Source of the DNA: Thermoplasmata archaeon
GTDB lineage: Archaea; Thermoplasmatota; DTKX01; GCA-020343715
Assembly: GCA_020343715.1 (NCBI GenBank)
Contig: CP070808.1
Coordinates: 1,102,272-1,110,126, forward strand
DNA: 7,855 bases
Reading direction: 5' to 3'
The notes under the pieces were generated by a model. That model was not told the DNA's origin, ran no database searches, and worked only from the letters and a program-made list of their open reading frames with translations. How positions within the stretch are numbered: position 1 is the first letter of the stretch; every line of letters begins with the position of its first letter. Both the position numbers and the translations under genes were made by a program. Shown here one piece after another: positions 1 through 6,205 of the stretch.

Positions 1-428
1 ATTCCATCAACTTCACCAAGGTCTACGATAAAAAGGGAGACTACAACATCACCGTTGAGGCCTGGGACAATGACGGCGACTCCACCATAAGCTACTCCTA
101 TGCTTTCGTCTCGGAGGCAGAGGAGCCATCTGGAGCCTTTTGGGACTCCATCATCGCCATCGCCCTCATCATCTTCGTGGCGCTCCTGGGAGTACTGGTC
201 GGCCACTTCACCGGCTACTACCGCATCGGGCGGGAGCACGAGGGGAAGGAGAGGGCCGAGGAGCCCGAACCTGAACCCGTGGAGGAGGAGGAGGAGCCCG
301 AGCAGACCGCCGAGGAGATAATCTCTGAGCTGGAGGAGGACCTGGACGACGAGGGAGACAGGGACTACTTCGACCACGAGCCCACGGTGGCCGAGCTGGA
401 GGAGATGATCCCCAGGGACGATGAATGA
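1..428 (+). CDS. C-terminal part of a membrane-anchored surface protein with PKD/Ig-like repeat
   Basis: Partial gene entering from the left edge; the reading frame starts at base 3 and gives 141 residues before the TGA at 426-428. Residues 1-40 look like the end of a PKD/Ig-like beta-sandwich repeat, with the typical run YNITVEAWDNDGDS. Residues about 49-68 form one hydrophobic transmembrane helix. A very acidic, Glu/Pro-rich tail follows (about 75-141), presumably cytoplasmic because it comes after the membrane segment. The layout is that of an archaeal type I surface protein with extracellular repeats, a C-terminal anchor and a charged tail. The specific function is unknown, since the upstream domains lie outside the window. 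Its stop is only 4 bp from the convergent sucD stop, leaving no room for a conventional terminator. The frame and anchor are directly visible; the PKD assignment rests on one partial repeat. Confidence 0.8.
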   Translation, partial: SINFTKVYDKKGDYNITVEAWDNDGDSTISYSYAFVSEAEEPSGAFWDSIIAIALIIFVALLGVLVGHFTGYYRIGREHEGKERAEEPEPEPVEEEEEPEQTAEEIISELEEDLDDEGDRDYFDHEPTVAELEEMIPRDDE

Positions 429-432
429 GGCC

Positions 433-1299
433 CTAGAGCTCGCCCAGTATCATCCTAGGGATGTCGGTGGGCCACTCGGCCACGCCGATGCCCGCGGCCT
501 CCAGGGCCGCCCTCTTGGAGGCGGCGTCACCCTTGGCGCCCGACACTATCGCGCCAGCGTGGCCCATGGTCTTGCCCGGGGGGGCGCTTCGGCCGGCGAT
601 GTAGGCGAAGACGGGCTTGCTGATGTGCTCATTGATATAGGCCGCGGCCTCCTCTTCTGCAGAGCCCCCTATCTCTCCCACGAGCACCATCTGCTTGGTC
701 TCGGGGTCGTCCTCGAACATCTGCACCGCGTCGATGAAGGAGGTTCCGGTGACCGGGTCGCCCCCCAGGCCCACGCAGGTGCTCTGGCCCAGGCCGTACT
801 CGGAGATGGAGTTGACGATCTCGTAGGTGAGGGTGCCGCTCCTGCTCACCACGCCCACGTTCCCCTGCTTGAAGATGTTGTCAGGCAGTATGCCTATCTT
901 GCTCTTTCCTGGGCTGGCCACGCCGGGGCAGTTGGGTCCGATGACCCGCTGGCCGTTGTCCATTGCGGCCCTTACGAACTTCATGACGTCGTGGACGGGG
1001 ATGTGCTCGGTGATGACCACGTGGAGCTGGATGCCGGCGTTGACGGCGTCCATGACGGCGCCCAGGGCGAACTTCCGGGGCACCAGCACACAGGTGGAGT
1101 TGGCGCCGGTGGCGTCCACCGCCTCCTGCATGGTGTTGAACACGGGCTTGCCGTGGACCTCCTGGCCCCCCTTGCCGGGGGTCACGCCGCCCACCACGTT
1201 GGTGCCGAAGTTGAGCATGGCATCGGTGTGGTACTGGCCCTGGTGGCCGGTGATGCCCTGGACCAGGACCTTGTTGTCGTTGTCGACGAGGATCGCCAT
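433..1299 (-). CDS. sucD: Succinyl-CoA synthetase (ADP/GDP-forming) alpha subunit
   Basis: Alpha subunit of succinyl-CoA synthetase, which interconverts succinyl-CoA plus NDP and phosphate with succinate, CoA and NTP in the citric acid cycle (cytoplasm). 288 residues, matching the usual ~290. The CoA-binding Rossmann motif GITGHQGQYHT is at 16-25, GPNCPGV at 121-127, and the phosphorylated histidine is His247 in GHAGA, within the ligase domain. The ATG at 1299 is chosen over a GTG at 1305 because a strong Shine-Dalgarno GGAGGTGA (1306-1313) sits 6 nt before the ATG and would abut the GTG. The ATG shares its A with the sucC TGA (TGATG), so the genes should be co-transcribed and translationally coupled. 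No truncation or missing catalytic residue is seen. Confidence 0.97.
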   Translation of the reverse strand: MAILVDNDNKVLVQGITGHQGQYHTDAMLNFGTNVVGGVTPGKGGQEVHGKPVFNTMQEAVDATGANSTCVLVPRKFALGAVMDAVNAGIQLHVVITEHIPVHDVMKFVRAAMDNGQRVIGPNCPGVASPGKSKIGILPDNIFKQGNVGVVSRSGTLTYEIVNSISEYGLGQSTCVGLGGDPVTGTSFIDAVQMFEDDPETKQMVLVGEIGGSAEEEAAAYINEHISKPVFAYIAGRSAPPGKTMGHAGAIVSGAKGDAASKRAALEAAGIGVAEWPTDIPRMILGEL

Positions 1300-2408
1300 C
1301 AGCACTCACCTCCCTCGAGCTCGACGGACTTGGCCGCCGCCTCTTGGAGGCTCTTGGCGGCTATGAGGCCCGCGTCCTTGAGGATCTGGCGGGCCAGGTC
1401 CTCGTTGCGGCCTTTTATACGGGCCACCACTGGGGCCTCGAAGCACTCCTCTTCCAGCACGTCACGGACGCCGATGGCCACGGTGTCGCACTTGGTGATG
1501 CCCCCGAAGATGTGGAGCAGCACGACCTTGGGCTTGGCGTCCTTCATGAGGCGGAAGGCCTTCTTGACCTGCTCTGGGTCGTCGGTGCCACCCAGGTCCA
1601 GGAACACGCCCCCGTCGCCCCCGACGGAGCGTAGGGCGTCCAGGGTGGCCATCGTCAGGCCGGCGCCGTTGGCGATGACCCCTATGTCGCCGTCCAGCTG
1701 GACGAAGGCGATGCCGTCCTTCCTCGCCCGCTGCTCCAGCGGCGTGTACTCGTCCTCTGGGGCCGGCAGGTCCGGTTGGCGCCAGAGCGCGTCGTTGTCG
1801 ATGACCAGCTTGGCGTCGGCGGCTATGAGCTCCCCCTCGTGGGTGATGACCAGGGGGTTTATCTCCACTAGCGTGGCGTCCAGCTCGGTGAAGAGCTTGT
1901 AGAGCCGTTCGGTCATCTCCACCATGGCGTCGTTGTGGATGCCGCAAAGGCCCAGCATGTCGACCATCTTGTTCATGGCCTCCTCGCTGAGGAAGTCCTC
2001 CAGGTGGAACGGGTAAGAGAACAGCTTGTCCTTGGGCACCGACTCGATGTCCATGCCGCCCTCGGCCGATGCGATGCAGCGGACCTTCCGGGCGGACCGG
2101 TCCACCACGAACCCCAGGTACAGCTCCTTGTCCACGTTGAGACGGCGCTCGATGAGCAGCTTCCGGACGGTGTGGCCCTTGATGTCCATGCCCAGGATCT
2201 CGCCAGCCACGGCCCGGGCCTCCTCGGTGGTGCCCGCGAACTTGATGCCGCCCGCCTTGCCGCGGCCGCCCGTCTGCACCTGGGCCTTGACGACAACGGG
2301 GAAGAGGACCTCCTGGATCCCCTCAGGGGAGGTGACCATGTAGCCCTCCGGCGTCGGTATCCCGTACTGCTGGAAAATCTCCTTGGCGCTGTACTCCATA
2401 ATGTTCAT
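1299..2408 (-). CDS. sucC: Succinyl-CoA synthetase beta subunit (ATP-grasp)
   Basis: Beta subunit of succinyl-CoA synthetase, partner of the sucD product; it binds nucleotide and succinate. 369 residues, slightly shorter than the E. coli protein (388). The N-terminal ATP-grasp fold has the lysine and glycine loop KAQVQTGGRGKAGG at 41-54, the metal/nucleotide region EINPLV...AADAKLVIDNDALWR at 182-210, and the C-terminal ligase segments IANGAGLTMATLD (245-257) and HIFGGITKCDT (299-309). The ATG at 2408 is chosen because AGGTGGT (2415-2421) lies 6 nt upstream and the homologous N-terminus (EYSAKEIFQQYGIP) begins right after it. An in-frame open extension to 2606 has no SucC-like content and runs over the divergent promoter. 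A TATA-like box near 2465-2472 predicts a start near 2442. It overlaps sucD by 1 nt. ATP versus GTP preference cannot be read from sequence here. Confidence 0.97.
   Translation of the reverse strand: MNIMEYSAKEIFQQYGIPTPEGYMVTSPEGIQEVLFPVVVKAQVQTGGRGKAGGIKFAGTTEEARAVAGEILGMDIKGHTVRKLLIERRLNVDKELYLGFVVDRSARKVRCIASAEGGMDIESVPKDKLFSYPFHLEDFLSEEAMNKMVDMLGLCGIHNDAMVEMTERLYKLFTELDATLVEINPLVITHEGELIAADAKLVIDNDALWRQPDLPAPEDEYTPLEQRARKDGIAFVQLDGDIGVIANGAGLTMATLDALRSVGGDGGVFLDLGGTDDPEQVKKAFRLMKDAKPKVVLLHIFGGITKCDTVAIGVRDVLEEECFEAPVVARIKGRNEDLARQILKDAGLIAAKSLQEAAAKSVELEGGEC
1306..1313 (-). promoter_or_regulatory. Shine-Dalgarno of sucD
   Basis: GGAGGTGA on the minus strand, a near-perfect complement to the 16S rRNA 3' end. 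It lies inside the last codons of sucC, 6 nt before the sucD ATG, and decides that start over the GTG at 1305. Confidence 0.85.
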
Positions 2409-2414
2409 GGCGTG

Positions 2415-2439
2415 ACCACCTGGACCCCTGACGGGGCCC
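2415..2439 (-). promoter_or_regulatory. 5'-leader hairpin plus Shine-Dalgarno of sucC
   Basis: The minus strand reads GGGCCCC, loop GTCA, GGGGTCC (2439 down to 2422): a 7-bp hairpin with one G-U pair. AGGTGGT (2421-2415), the sucC Shine-Dalgarno, follows directly. With a start predicted near 2442, the hairpin would sit almost at the mRNA 5' end and stack on the ribosome binding site. It could stabilise the 5' end, influence initiation, or be a protein operator at the DNA level (the arms GGaCCCC and GGGGcCC form an imperfect palindrome). The pairing is visible; the role is inference. Confidence 0.45.
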
Positions 2440-2464
2440 GCCAAGGGGGTTACCGTACCGGCCC

Positions 2465-2478
2465 GATAAAGGCCTTTC
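2465..2478 (-). promoter_or_regulatory. BRE/TATA promoter of sucCD
   Basis: The minus strand reads CGAAAGG then CCTTTATC, a BRE-like purine element followed by a TATA-like box centred near 2468. The usual ~26 nt spacing places the transcription start near 2442, giving a leader of about 34 nt before the sucC ATG. Confidence 0.5.
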
Positions 2479-2531
2479 GATGGGCCTCCGGGGGACGCCG
2501 GTCCCGGTGTTCGCCTCCCGCAGACCTGCGC

Positions 2532-2547
2532 CGAAACCATCAAATAG
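2532..2547 (+). promoter_or_regulatory. BRE/TATA promoter of the OB-fold gene
   Basis: CGAAACC followed by ATCAAATAG, a BRE-like element and a TATA-like box centred near 2544. The predicted start near 2570 leaves only about 6 nt before the ATG at 2577, so the mRNA would be nearly leaderless. Confidence 0.5.
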
Positions 2548-2576
2548 GGGCAGGGCGTGCACGTCGTTCGAGCCCC

Positions 2577-2870
2577 ATGTATGTCGCCGACGTCCGACCG
2601 AACCAAGCCATCGACGACCTGGTCTTAAAGGTCGTAGAGCTGCAGGAGCCCCGCGAGATAATCACCAAGTACGGCCGGCAGTCCAAGGTTTGCGACGCCT
2701 GGGCCGAGGACGAGAAGGGCGACAGGGTGCGCCTCTCCCTCTGGAACGGCCAGATAGAGCAGGTCACCGAGGGCTCCCGCATCAGGATAACCAACGGATG
2801 GGCCCGAACCTTCCGTGACGAGCTCCAGGTGTCCTCCGGCCTGCATGGTCAGCTGGACATCGTGGAGTGA
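2577..2870 (+). CDS. Single OB-fold ssDNA-binding protein (archaeal SSB/RPA-like)
   Basis: 97-residue protein that is essentially one OB fold of the archaeal SSB/RPA type. The N-terminal VADVRPNQ resembles the V-x-DLKPN start of Sulfolobus-type SSB. The core follows the family pattern: VLKVVEL (16-22), ITKYGRQSKVCDAWAEDEKG (29-48), VRLSLWNGQI (51-60), IRITNGWARTF (69-79), ELQVSSGLHG (82-91). It should bind single-stranded DNA or RNA with aromatic residues of the fold, in replication or repair. It has no zinc finger, second OB fold or acidic tail, so it may act as an oligomer or accessory subunit. The ATG at 2577 fits the upstream TATA box; an ATG at 2581 is out of frame. Its 3' end overlaps the convergent endonuclease V gene by 22 bp. 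The frame stays open far upstream, but that sequence is antisense to sucC. Confidence 0.88.
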   Translation: MYVADVRPNQAIDDLVLKVVELQEPREIITKYGRQSKVCDAWAEDEKGDRVRLSLWNGQIEQVTEGSRIRITNGWARTFRDELQVSSGLHGQLDIVE

Positions 2871-3826
2871 AGGTCCCAATCTCGCCTGGCCGCCGTTGCG
2901 GCCGCGTGGGCCAGCTCCAGGGGCCGGGGCTGGCGCTTCCCCAACGTACCCTCGAGCAGCCTGAGCGAGTCGTCCACCGAAACCTTGTGACCGGGGGACA
3001 CCAGGGACGCCCGCTTCTCGCCGCCGTCGGGGGAGATTATCCATCCCCTGTGCTCCCCGTCCACCTTGACGGGGGCGCTGCCGTCCCTCCGGAGCGCTGC
3101 TATGTCGTACGTGCCCACCAGCATCGACTTGGCCACGCCCACGGTGGGAACGCCCAGGGACACGCCCACGTGGCACGCGATGCCGAAGCCCCTGGGGTGG
3201 AGGATGCCCTGACCGTCCACCAGGAGAAGGGCATCGTCCAGATTGACCTCGTCGAGCACCGCCTCCAGGGCGGGCATCTCCCGGAAAGCCAGGTACGAGG
3301 GGATGTAGGGGAAGTCCACGGGGACCCTTGAGTACCTGTTGGCGACGATCTTGCCAGTGTGTAGGTCCTCCTGGACGGCTGAGGCGTGGGCCTGACCGTC
3401 CCGCGAGTAGGCCACGTCCACGCCCACCAGCGTCCTCGGGGTGATCCCCAGCGGTCCCAGGTTGAGGCTCTCGCCCAGGGCCTTTTGGACCTTCCGCAGC
3501 CCCTTGAGGGGCAGGTCCGACTCGAAGAACATCTGGCGGGTGTCCTCCATGTCGGCGACCCGGTCGCCCTCGACGGCGACACCCTCGGCCGCCAGCCTTC
3601 GCGACATCTCCTCGGTCCCCATGGGGTGCCTTCCGAGGCTCCCGTCCTTCCTCACGACCCGGTGGACCGGGAAGTCCTCGGGGTCCAGCTCCTCGTTGGC
3701 TATGAGGGCGACGGCCCGGGCAGCGACGATGTCGCCCAGGGCGCGGGCCACGTCGCCGTAGGTCGTCACCTTGCCAGGCTCCACCTGCCAGAGCAGGTCC
3801 CCAACGTGGTCCCTGAGCGGCCTCAA
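2849..3826 (-). CDS. nfi: Alkyltransferase-like (ATL) domain fused to endonuclease V
   Basis: Fusion of 325 residues. Residues about 1-65 are an AGT/MGMT DNA-binding domain: PGKVTTYGDVARALGD (17-32) with Tyr23, the arginine-finger candidate Arg37 in VAARAV, and PVHRV at 53-57, where the active enzyme has PCHRV. The acceptor Cys is Val54 (codon GTC, two changes from TGC) and residues 1-130 contain no Cys, so alkyl transfer is not expected; it resembles ATL proteins that only recognise O6-alkylguanine. Residues about 106-325 are endonuclease V, which nicks DNA near deoxyinosine, with Asp137 (VGVDVAY), Tyr174, Glu183 (FREMPAL), Asp204 (LLVDGQGILHPRGFG), His210 and Lys233 intact. I chose the TTG at 3826, which overlaps the upstream TGA (TTGA), with GGGAG 5 nt before it; a GTG at 3838 is the alternative. 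The open frame to 4939 is a shadow of the upstream gene. Confidence 0.92.
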   Translation of the reverse strand: MRPLRDHVGDLLWQVEPGKVTTYGDVARALGDIVAARAVALIANEELDPEDFPVHRVVRKDGSLGRHPMGTEEMSRRLAAEGVAVEGDRVADMEDTRQMFFESDLPLKGLRKVQKALGESLNLGPLGITPRTLVGVDVAYSRDGQAHASAVQEDLHTGKIVANRYSRVPVDFPYIPSYLAFREMPALEAVLDEVNLDDALLLVDGQGILHPRGFGIACHVGVSLGVPTVGVAKSMLVGTYDIAALRRDGSAPVKVDGEHRGWIISPDGGEKRASLVSPGHKVSVDDSLRLLEGTLGKRQPRPLELAHAAATAARRDWDLHSTMSS

Positions 3827-4830
3827 GCCCGCTCCCACCGCTGCAGGGGGGTCGACTTCATGCACTCGGGGCACTTGTAGCTGAGGGAGAGGTTGTGGCC
3901 GCAGTGGGAGCAGGCCTCCTCGCCGTACACCGTGGGCTTGCCGCACGCGGGGCATGGTATGATGTAGTGCTCGCTCACCGGGCACCATGCGAACTCGTTG
4001 TCCCGGTAGCACTCGGGGCATCGCCTCACGTCGATGGCCAGGTCCGAACCGCAGGCGGGGCACTCCAGGGTGCCGTCCCGCAGGACCTTGGGCTTGACCT
4101 TGGACTTGGCCGCCGCGGCGGTGCGCTTGGCCCCCGCGTCCACCTTGGGCCGCTTCACGATGCGCTTGGCCACCTTCTTGGTCTCGCTGGTGATCCCCGC
4201 CAGGGAGACCCGGGGCACGAAGTCGTCGCCCTTGCCCCCGAAGGCCTTCTGTGGGACCTCCAGGAGGTACATGAGCAGGGCGATGAGGACCAGCTCCGCC
4301 ACTATGTAGGGGTTCAGCGTCCAGGTGTCGGTGATCCAGAAGCCGAGGCTGACCATCGAGATGTCGGCGACCACGACGAAGGCCCCCAGGGCCAGGGTCC
4401 AGAGGCCGATGGGCACGTAGGGTGCCTCGTGGCCCGATGTGATCGCGCTTATGTGGTAGGCCCTCCTCTGCAGCACCACATCCTTGAGGACGAAGAAGGC
4501 CACCACCACGGCCAGGCCGTGCATGAGCAGCGACACGCCGATGAAAACCGGGGTCTCGATGAACACGATGAGGGGGAGGACGCCCACTGCCAGCAGGAGG
4601 TAGGTCAGGCCGAAGAAGAACAGGTACCTCCACACCGAGGGGAAGGCGTAGAAGCAGAGGAAGACGCCCCCCGCCGTGGACAGGAACCAGGCCGGGGTCG
4701 CCCACCTGGTGCCCGAGGCGCCCGCGACCAGGCCTGCCAGGAAGGCCAGGACTGCGAACGCCACGTAGCGGTAGCGCACCGGGAGCATGTCCCAGCGGCC
4801 GAAGAGTCCTGACTCGGCGACCTCCTCCAC
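3823..4830 (-). CDS. Six-helix membrane protein with C-terminal zinc-ribbon array
   Basis: Unrecognised protein of 335 residues. The N-terminal ~210 residues contain about six hydrophobic helices (starting YVAFAVLAFLAGLVAGA; the last is PYIVAELVLIALLMYLL). A lysine/arginine/alanine-rich linker follows (about 214-248), then an 80-residue cysteine-rich tail: CPAC 257-260, CPEC 271-274, Cys283, CPAC 293-296, CSHC 307-310, CPEC 320-323, which is 11 Cys and at least two zinc ribbons. The basic linker suggests the tail is cytoplasmic and could contact nucleic acid or protein. Start: a TATA box at 4859-4866 predicts transcription from about 4836, making GTG 4830 near-leaderless. Alternatives are ATG 4788 and GTG 4842; an ATG at 4920 lies upstream of the TATA box. 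It ends in a 4-nt overlap with the endonuclease V fusion, so they are one operon. Confidence 0.8.
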   Translation of the reverse strand: MEEVAESGLFGRWDMLPVRYRYVAFAVLAFLAGLVAGASGTRWATPAWFLSTAGGVFLCFYAFPSVWRYLFFFGLTYLLLAVGVLPLIVFIETPVFIGVSLLMHGLAVVVAFFVLKDVVLQRRAYHISAITSGHEAPYVPIGLWTLALGAFVVVADISMVSLGFWITDTWTLNPYIVAELVLIALLMYLLEVPQKAFGGKGDDFVPRVSLAGITSETKKVAKRIVKRPKVDAGAKRTAAAAKSKVKPKVLRDGTLECPACGSDLAIDVRRCPECYRDNEFAWCPVSEHYIIPCPACGKPTVYGEEACSHCGHNLSLSYKCPECMKSTPLQRWERA

Positions 4831-4858
4831 GGTATCGTCCACAATACCGCCGGGAGCG

Positions 4859-4870
4859 TATAAGTACCTT
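4859..4870 (-). promoter_or_regulatory. TATA promoter of the zinc-ribbon membrane protein/endonuclease V operon
   Basis: The minus strand reads AAGGTACTTATA, with the TATA-like part at 4866-4859. A start about 26 nt from its centre falls near 4836, just before GTG 4830. Confidence 0.45.
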
Positions 4871-4908
4871 ATTGGGACCGTCAGGGGTGTCCAGGCACCC
4901 GCCGATGG

Positions 4909-4924
4909 GGCAAACCTCATATGG
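4909..4924 (+). promoter_or_regulatory. BRE/TATA promoter of the first TlpA gene
   Basis: GGCAAACC followed by TCATATGG, with the TATA centre near 4920. The predicted start near 4946 is 2 nt before ATG 4948, supporting that start. The ATG at 4921 lies inside the TATA box itself. Confidence 0.45.
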
Positions 4925-4947
4925 CAGGTGCACCTCCATTATCGGTG

Positions 4948-5454
4948 ATGCGCAAGGGAGCCCGAACCGCCAGGCTGGTGGCCGTCACATTGGTCGCGCT
5001 GACGATGACCGTCAGCATGTGCATAGGCGGCGGCCTGGGCAAGGGCGACCCTGCCCCCGACTTCGACGTCACCGACGTGGATGGCATCGCCCACCAGCTG
5101 GAGGACTTCGAGGGCCGGGTCCTGGTGGTGGACTTCTTCACCACCTGGTGTGTCTACTGCACCGACCAGATCGTCGCGATGGAGGAGGTCCGGGACACCT
5201 ATTCCGAGGACCAGGTGGCCATCCTGTGGGTCGACCCTGACGACAGGGAGTCGAAGGACAAGGTGGCCGAGTACAGGGTCAAGTACGACATCACCTGGCC
5301 CATGACGTACAAGTCCAGCGACATGGGAACCGACTACATGGTCGACGCCTACCCCACCACCGTAGTCATCGACGGGGATGGCGTCATCCAGTACTACCAC
5401 ACTGGCACCGTCACCACCGCCAAGCTTATGGAGGTCATCGACGACCTCGTTTGA
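4948..5454 (+). CDS. TlpA-like extracytoplasmic thioredoxin, possible lipoprotein
   Basis: 168-residue TlpA/ResA-type thiol-disulfide oxidoreductase. The N-terminus has basic residues (RKGARTAR), a hydrophobic stretch (about 10-24) and then Cys25 in VSMC, a loose lipobox, so the protein may be a lipid-anchored or membrane-tethered surface protein. The thioredoxin fold spans about 33-168, with GDPAPDFDVTDVDG at the start, the active site WCVYC (Cys68, Cys71) and the cis-proline loop AYPTT (Pro136). CVYC is unlike the standard CGPC and should change the redox potential or partner choice. ATG 4948 is preferred over ATG 4921 because the latter overlaps the likely TATA box; the longer start would add nine residues. 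It is divergent from the zinc-ribbon gene and followed by two further thioredoxin-fold genes on the same strand. Probably reduced by the CcdA fusion downstream (inference). Confidence 0.88.
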   Translation: MRKGARTARLVAVTLVALTMTVSMCIGGGLGKGDPAPDFDVTDVDGIAHQLEDFEGRVLVVDFFTTWCVYCTDQIVAMEEVRDTYSEDQVAILWVDPDDRESKDKVAEYRVKYDITWPMTYKSSDMGTDYMVDAYPTTVVIDGDGVIQYYHTGTVTTAKLMEVIDDLV

Positions 5455-5475
5455 TGGGAATCCCCCCAACGTGAG

Positions 5476-5493
5476 GGGAAACCGTTTTTAATG
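5476..5493 (+). promoter_or_regulatory. BRE/TATA promoter of the second TlpA gene
   Basis: GGGAAACC followed by GTTTTTAATG, the most T-rich box in the window, centred near 5488. The predicted start near 5514 is about 12 nt before ATG 5526. A short inverted repeat, TCCCC/GGGGA (5461-5465 with 5475-5479), lies just upstream and could be a weak terminator stem or operator. Confidence 0.55.
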
Positions 5494-5525
5494 GGCCAGC
5501 TGTACTAACGTACCGAGGCTTCGCC

Positions 5526-6140
5526 ATGGCCAAGAGAGCCAGGAACAGAGGTAAGAAGAAGAACGGGCGCCGACGTCCAGCGCCCCCACCTCCCACCTTC
5601 ATGGAGCAGCACTGGCGCACGATGGCCATCGTGGTCGTGGTGTTCGCGATTGTGGCCATCGCCGCCTACGCCGTGACAACCAATCCCAGCGACGACGGGA
5701 ACGGCGACGGCAACGGTCCCCCTCCCACCAACGAGGCAGCCCCCAACTTCCTCATCACCTCCATCGACGGAGAGCCCATAGCCCTTGACCAGTTCCGTGG
5801 CAAGGTGGTGGTGCTCGACCTGATGGCCACCTGGTGCGGCCCCTGCGTCACCCAGATGGACCACCTGAACCAGCTTAGGGCCCATTACCCTGAGTCCCAG
5901 GTGGTGATCCTGTCCATCGGCGTCGACACGAAGGAGTCCAACCAGCAGCTGCGGGAGTTCCGCGACAACAATCACGCGAACTGGCGGTTCGCCAGGGACA
6001 TCGACGGCGTGGGCCAGAAGTACGACGCGTCCAACATCCCCACGATGGTCGTGGTCGACAAGGAGGGGCTCATCGCTTCCCGGGACGTGGGTGTCACCTC
6101 CTTCGAGGACCTGAAGGAGGTAATCGACCCTCTGCTGTGA
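5526..6140 (+). CDS. TlpA-like thioredoxin with N-terminal membrane anchor
   Basis: 204-residue TlpA/ResA-type protein. A strongly basic N-terminus (residues 2-17, mostly Lys/Arg/Asn) and a proline run (19-23) precede one transmembrane helix at about 33-50, which by the positive-inside rule puts the thioredoxin domain outside. A Gly/Asn/Asp-rich linker (54-65) leads to the thioredoxin fold (about 70-204), with SIDGEPIALDQFRGK, the canonical active site TWCGPC (Cys104, Cys107) and cis-proline Pro172 in NIPTM. It probably reduces or exchanges disulfides on surface or secreted proteins. It has its own TATA box, so it can be expressed apart from the gene before it. No cytochrome c maturation genes are in the window, so a role in haem attachment is not supported here. 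Confidence 0.92.
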   Translation: MAKRARNRGKKKNGRRRPAPPPPTFMEQHWRTMAIVVVVFAIVAIAAYAVTTNPSDDGNGDGNGPPPTNEAAPNFLITSIDGEPIALDQFRGKVVVLDLMATWCGPCVTQMDHLNQLRAHYPESQVVILSIGVDTKESNQQLREFRDNNHANWRFARDIDGVGQKYDASNIPTMVVVDKEGLIASRDVGVTSFEDLKEVIDPLL

Positions 6141-6157
6141 GGTGCCCATGAGGGCAT

Positions 6158-6168
6158 CATTGATATAG
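6158..6168 (+). promoter_or_regulatory. TATA-like promoter of the thioredoxin-CcdA gene
   Basis: ATTGATATAG, centred near 6164, predicts a start near 6190, one base before the ribosome binding site. A 5-bp inverted repeat, TGCCC-ATGA-GGGCA (6143-6156), lies directly upstream, just after the previous stop codon. Confidence 0.4.
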
Positions 6169-6190
6169 CGCCTGCAGCATTCCCGTCAAA

Positions 6191-6198
6191 AAGGAGGT
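6191..6198 (+). promoter_or_regulatory. Shine-Dalgarno of the thioredoxin-CcdA gene
   Basis: AAGGAGGT is an essentially perfect Shine-Dalgarno. It precedes two adjacent in-frame non-ATG codons, TTG 6203 and GTG 6206. GTG is preferred for codon strength and spacing, but TTG cannot be excluded. Confidence 0.8.
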
Positions 6199-6205
6199 CA
6201 AGTTG

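Noticed and set aside
240..350. GAG-rich low-complexity stretch, possible repeat
   Set aside because: It encodes the acidic Glu/Pro-rich tail of the surface protein and has no regular period or spacer structure.
421..1902. A 493-codon plus-strand open frame
   Set aside because: It is antisense to sucD and part of sucC, both with full catalytic motifs; GC-rich codon bias keeps the opposite strand open, and the product has no recognisable domain.
2409..2606. Upstream extension of sucC to 435 residues
   Set aside because: It crosses the divergent promoters and the OB-fold gene start and has no SucC-like sequence; the ATG at 2408 has a Shine-Dalgarno.
3827..4939. N-terminal extension of the endonuclease V frame to 696 residues
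   Set aside because: The extension is Arg/Gly/Pro-rich shadow translation over the zinc-ribbon membrane gene, whose helices and Cys motifs are clear; family homology begins only near 3826.
6143..6156. Inverted repeat TGCCC-ATGA-GGGCA after the second TlpA gene
   Set aside because: Only 5 bp and without a following T-run, so not called as a terminator; mentioned with the adjacent promoter.
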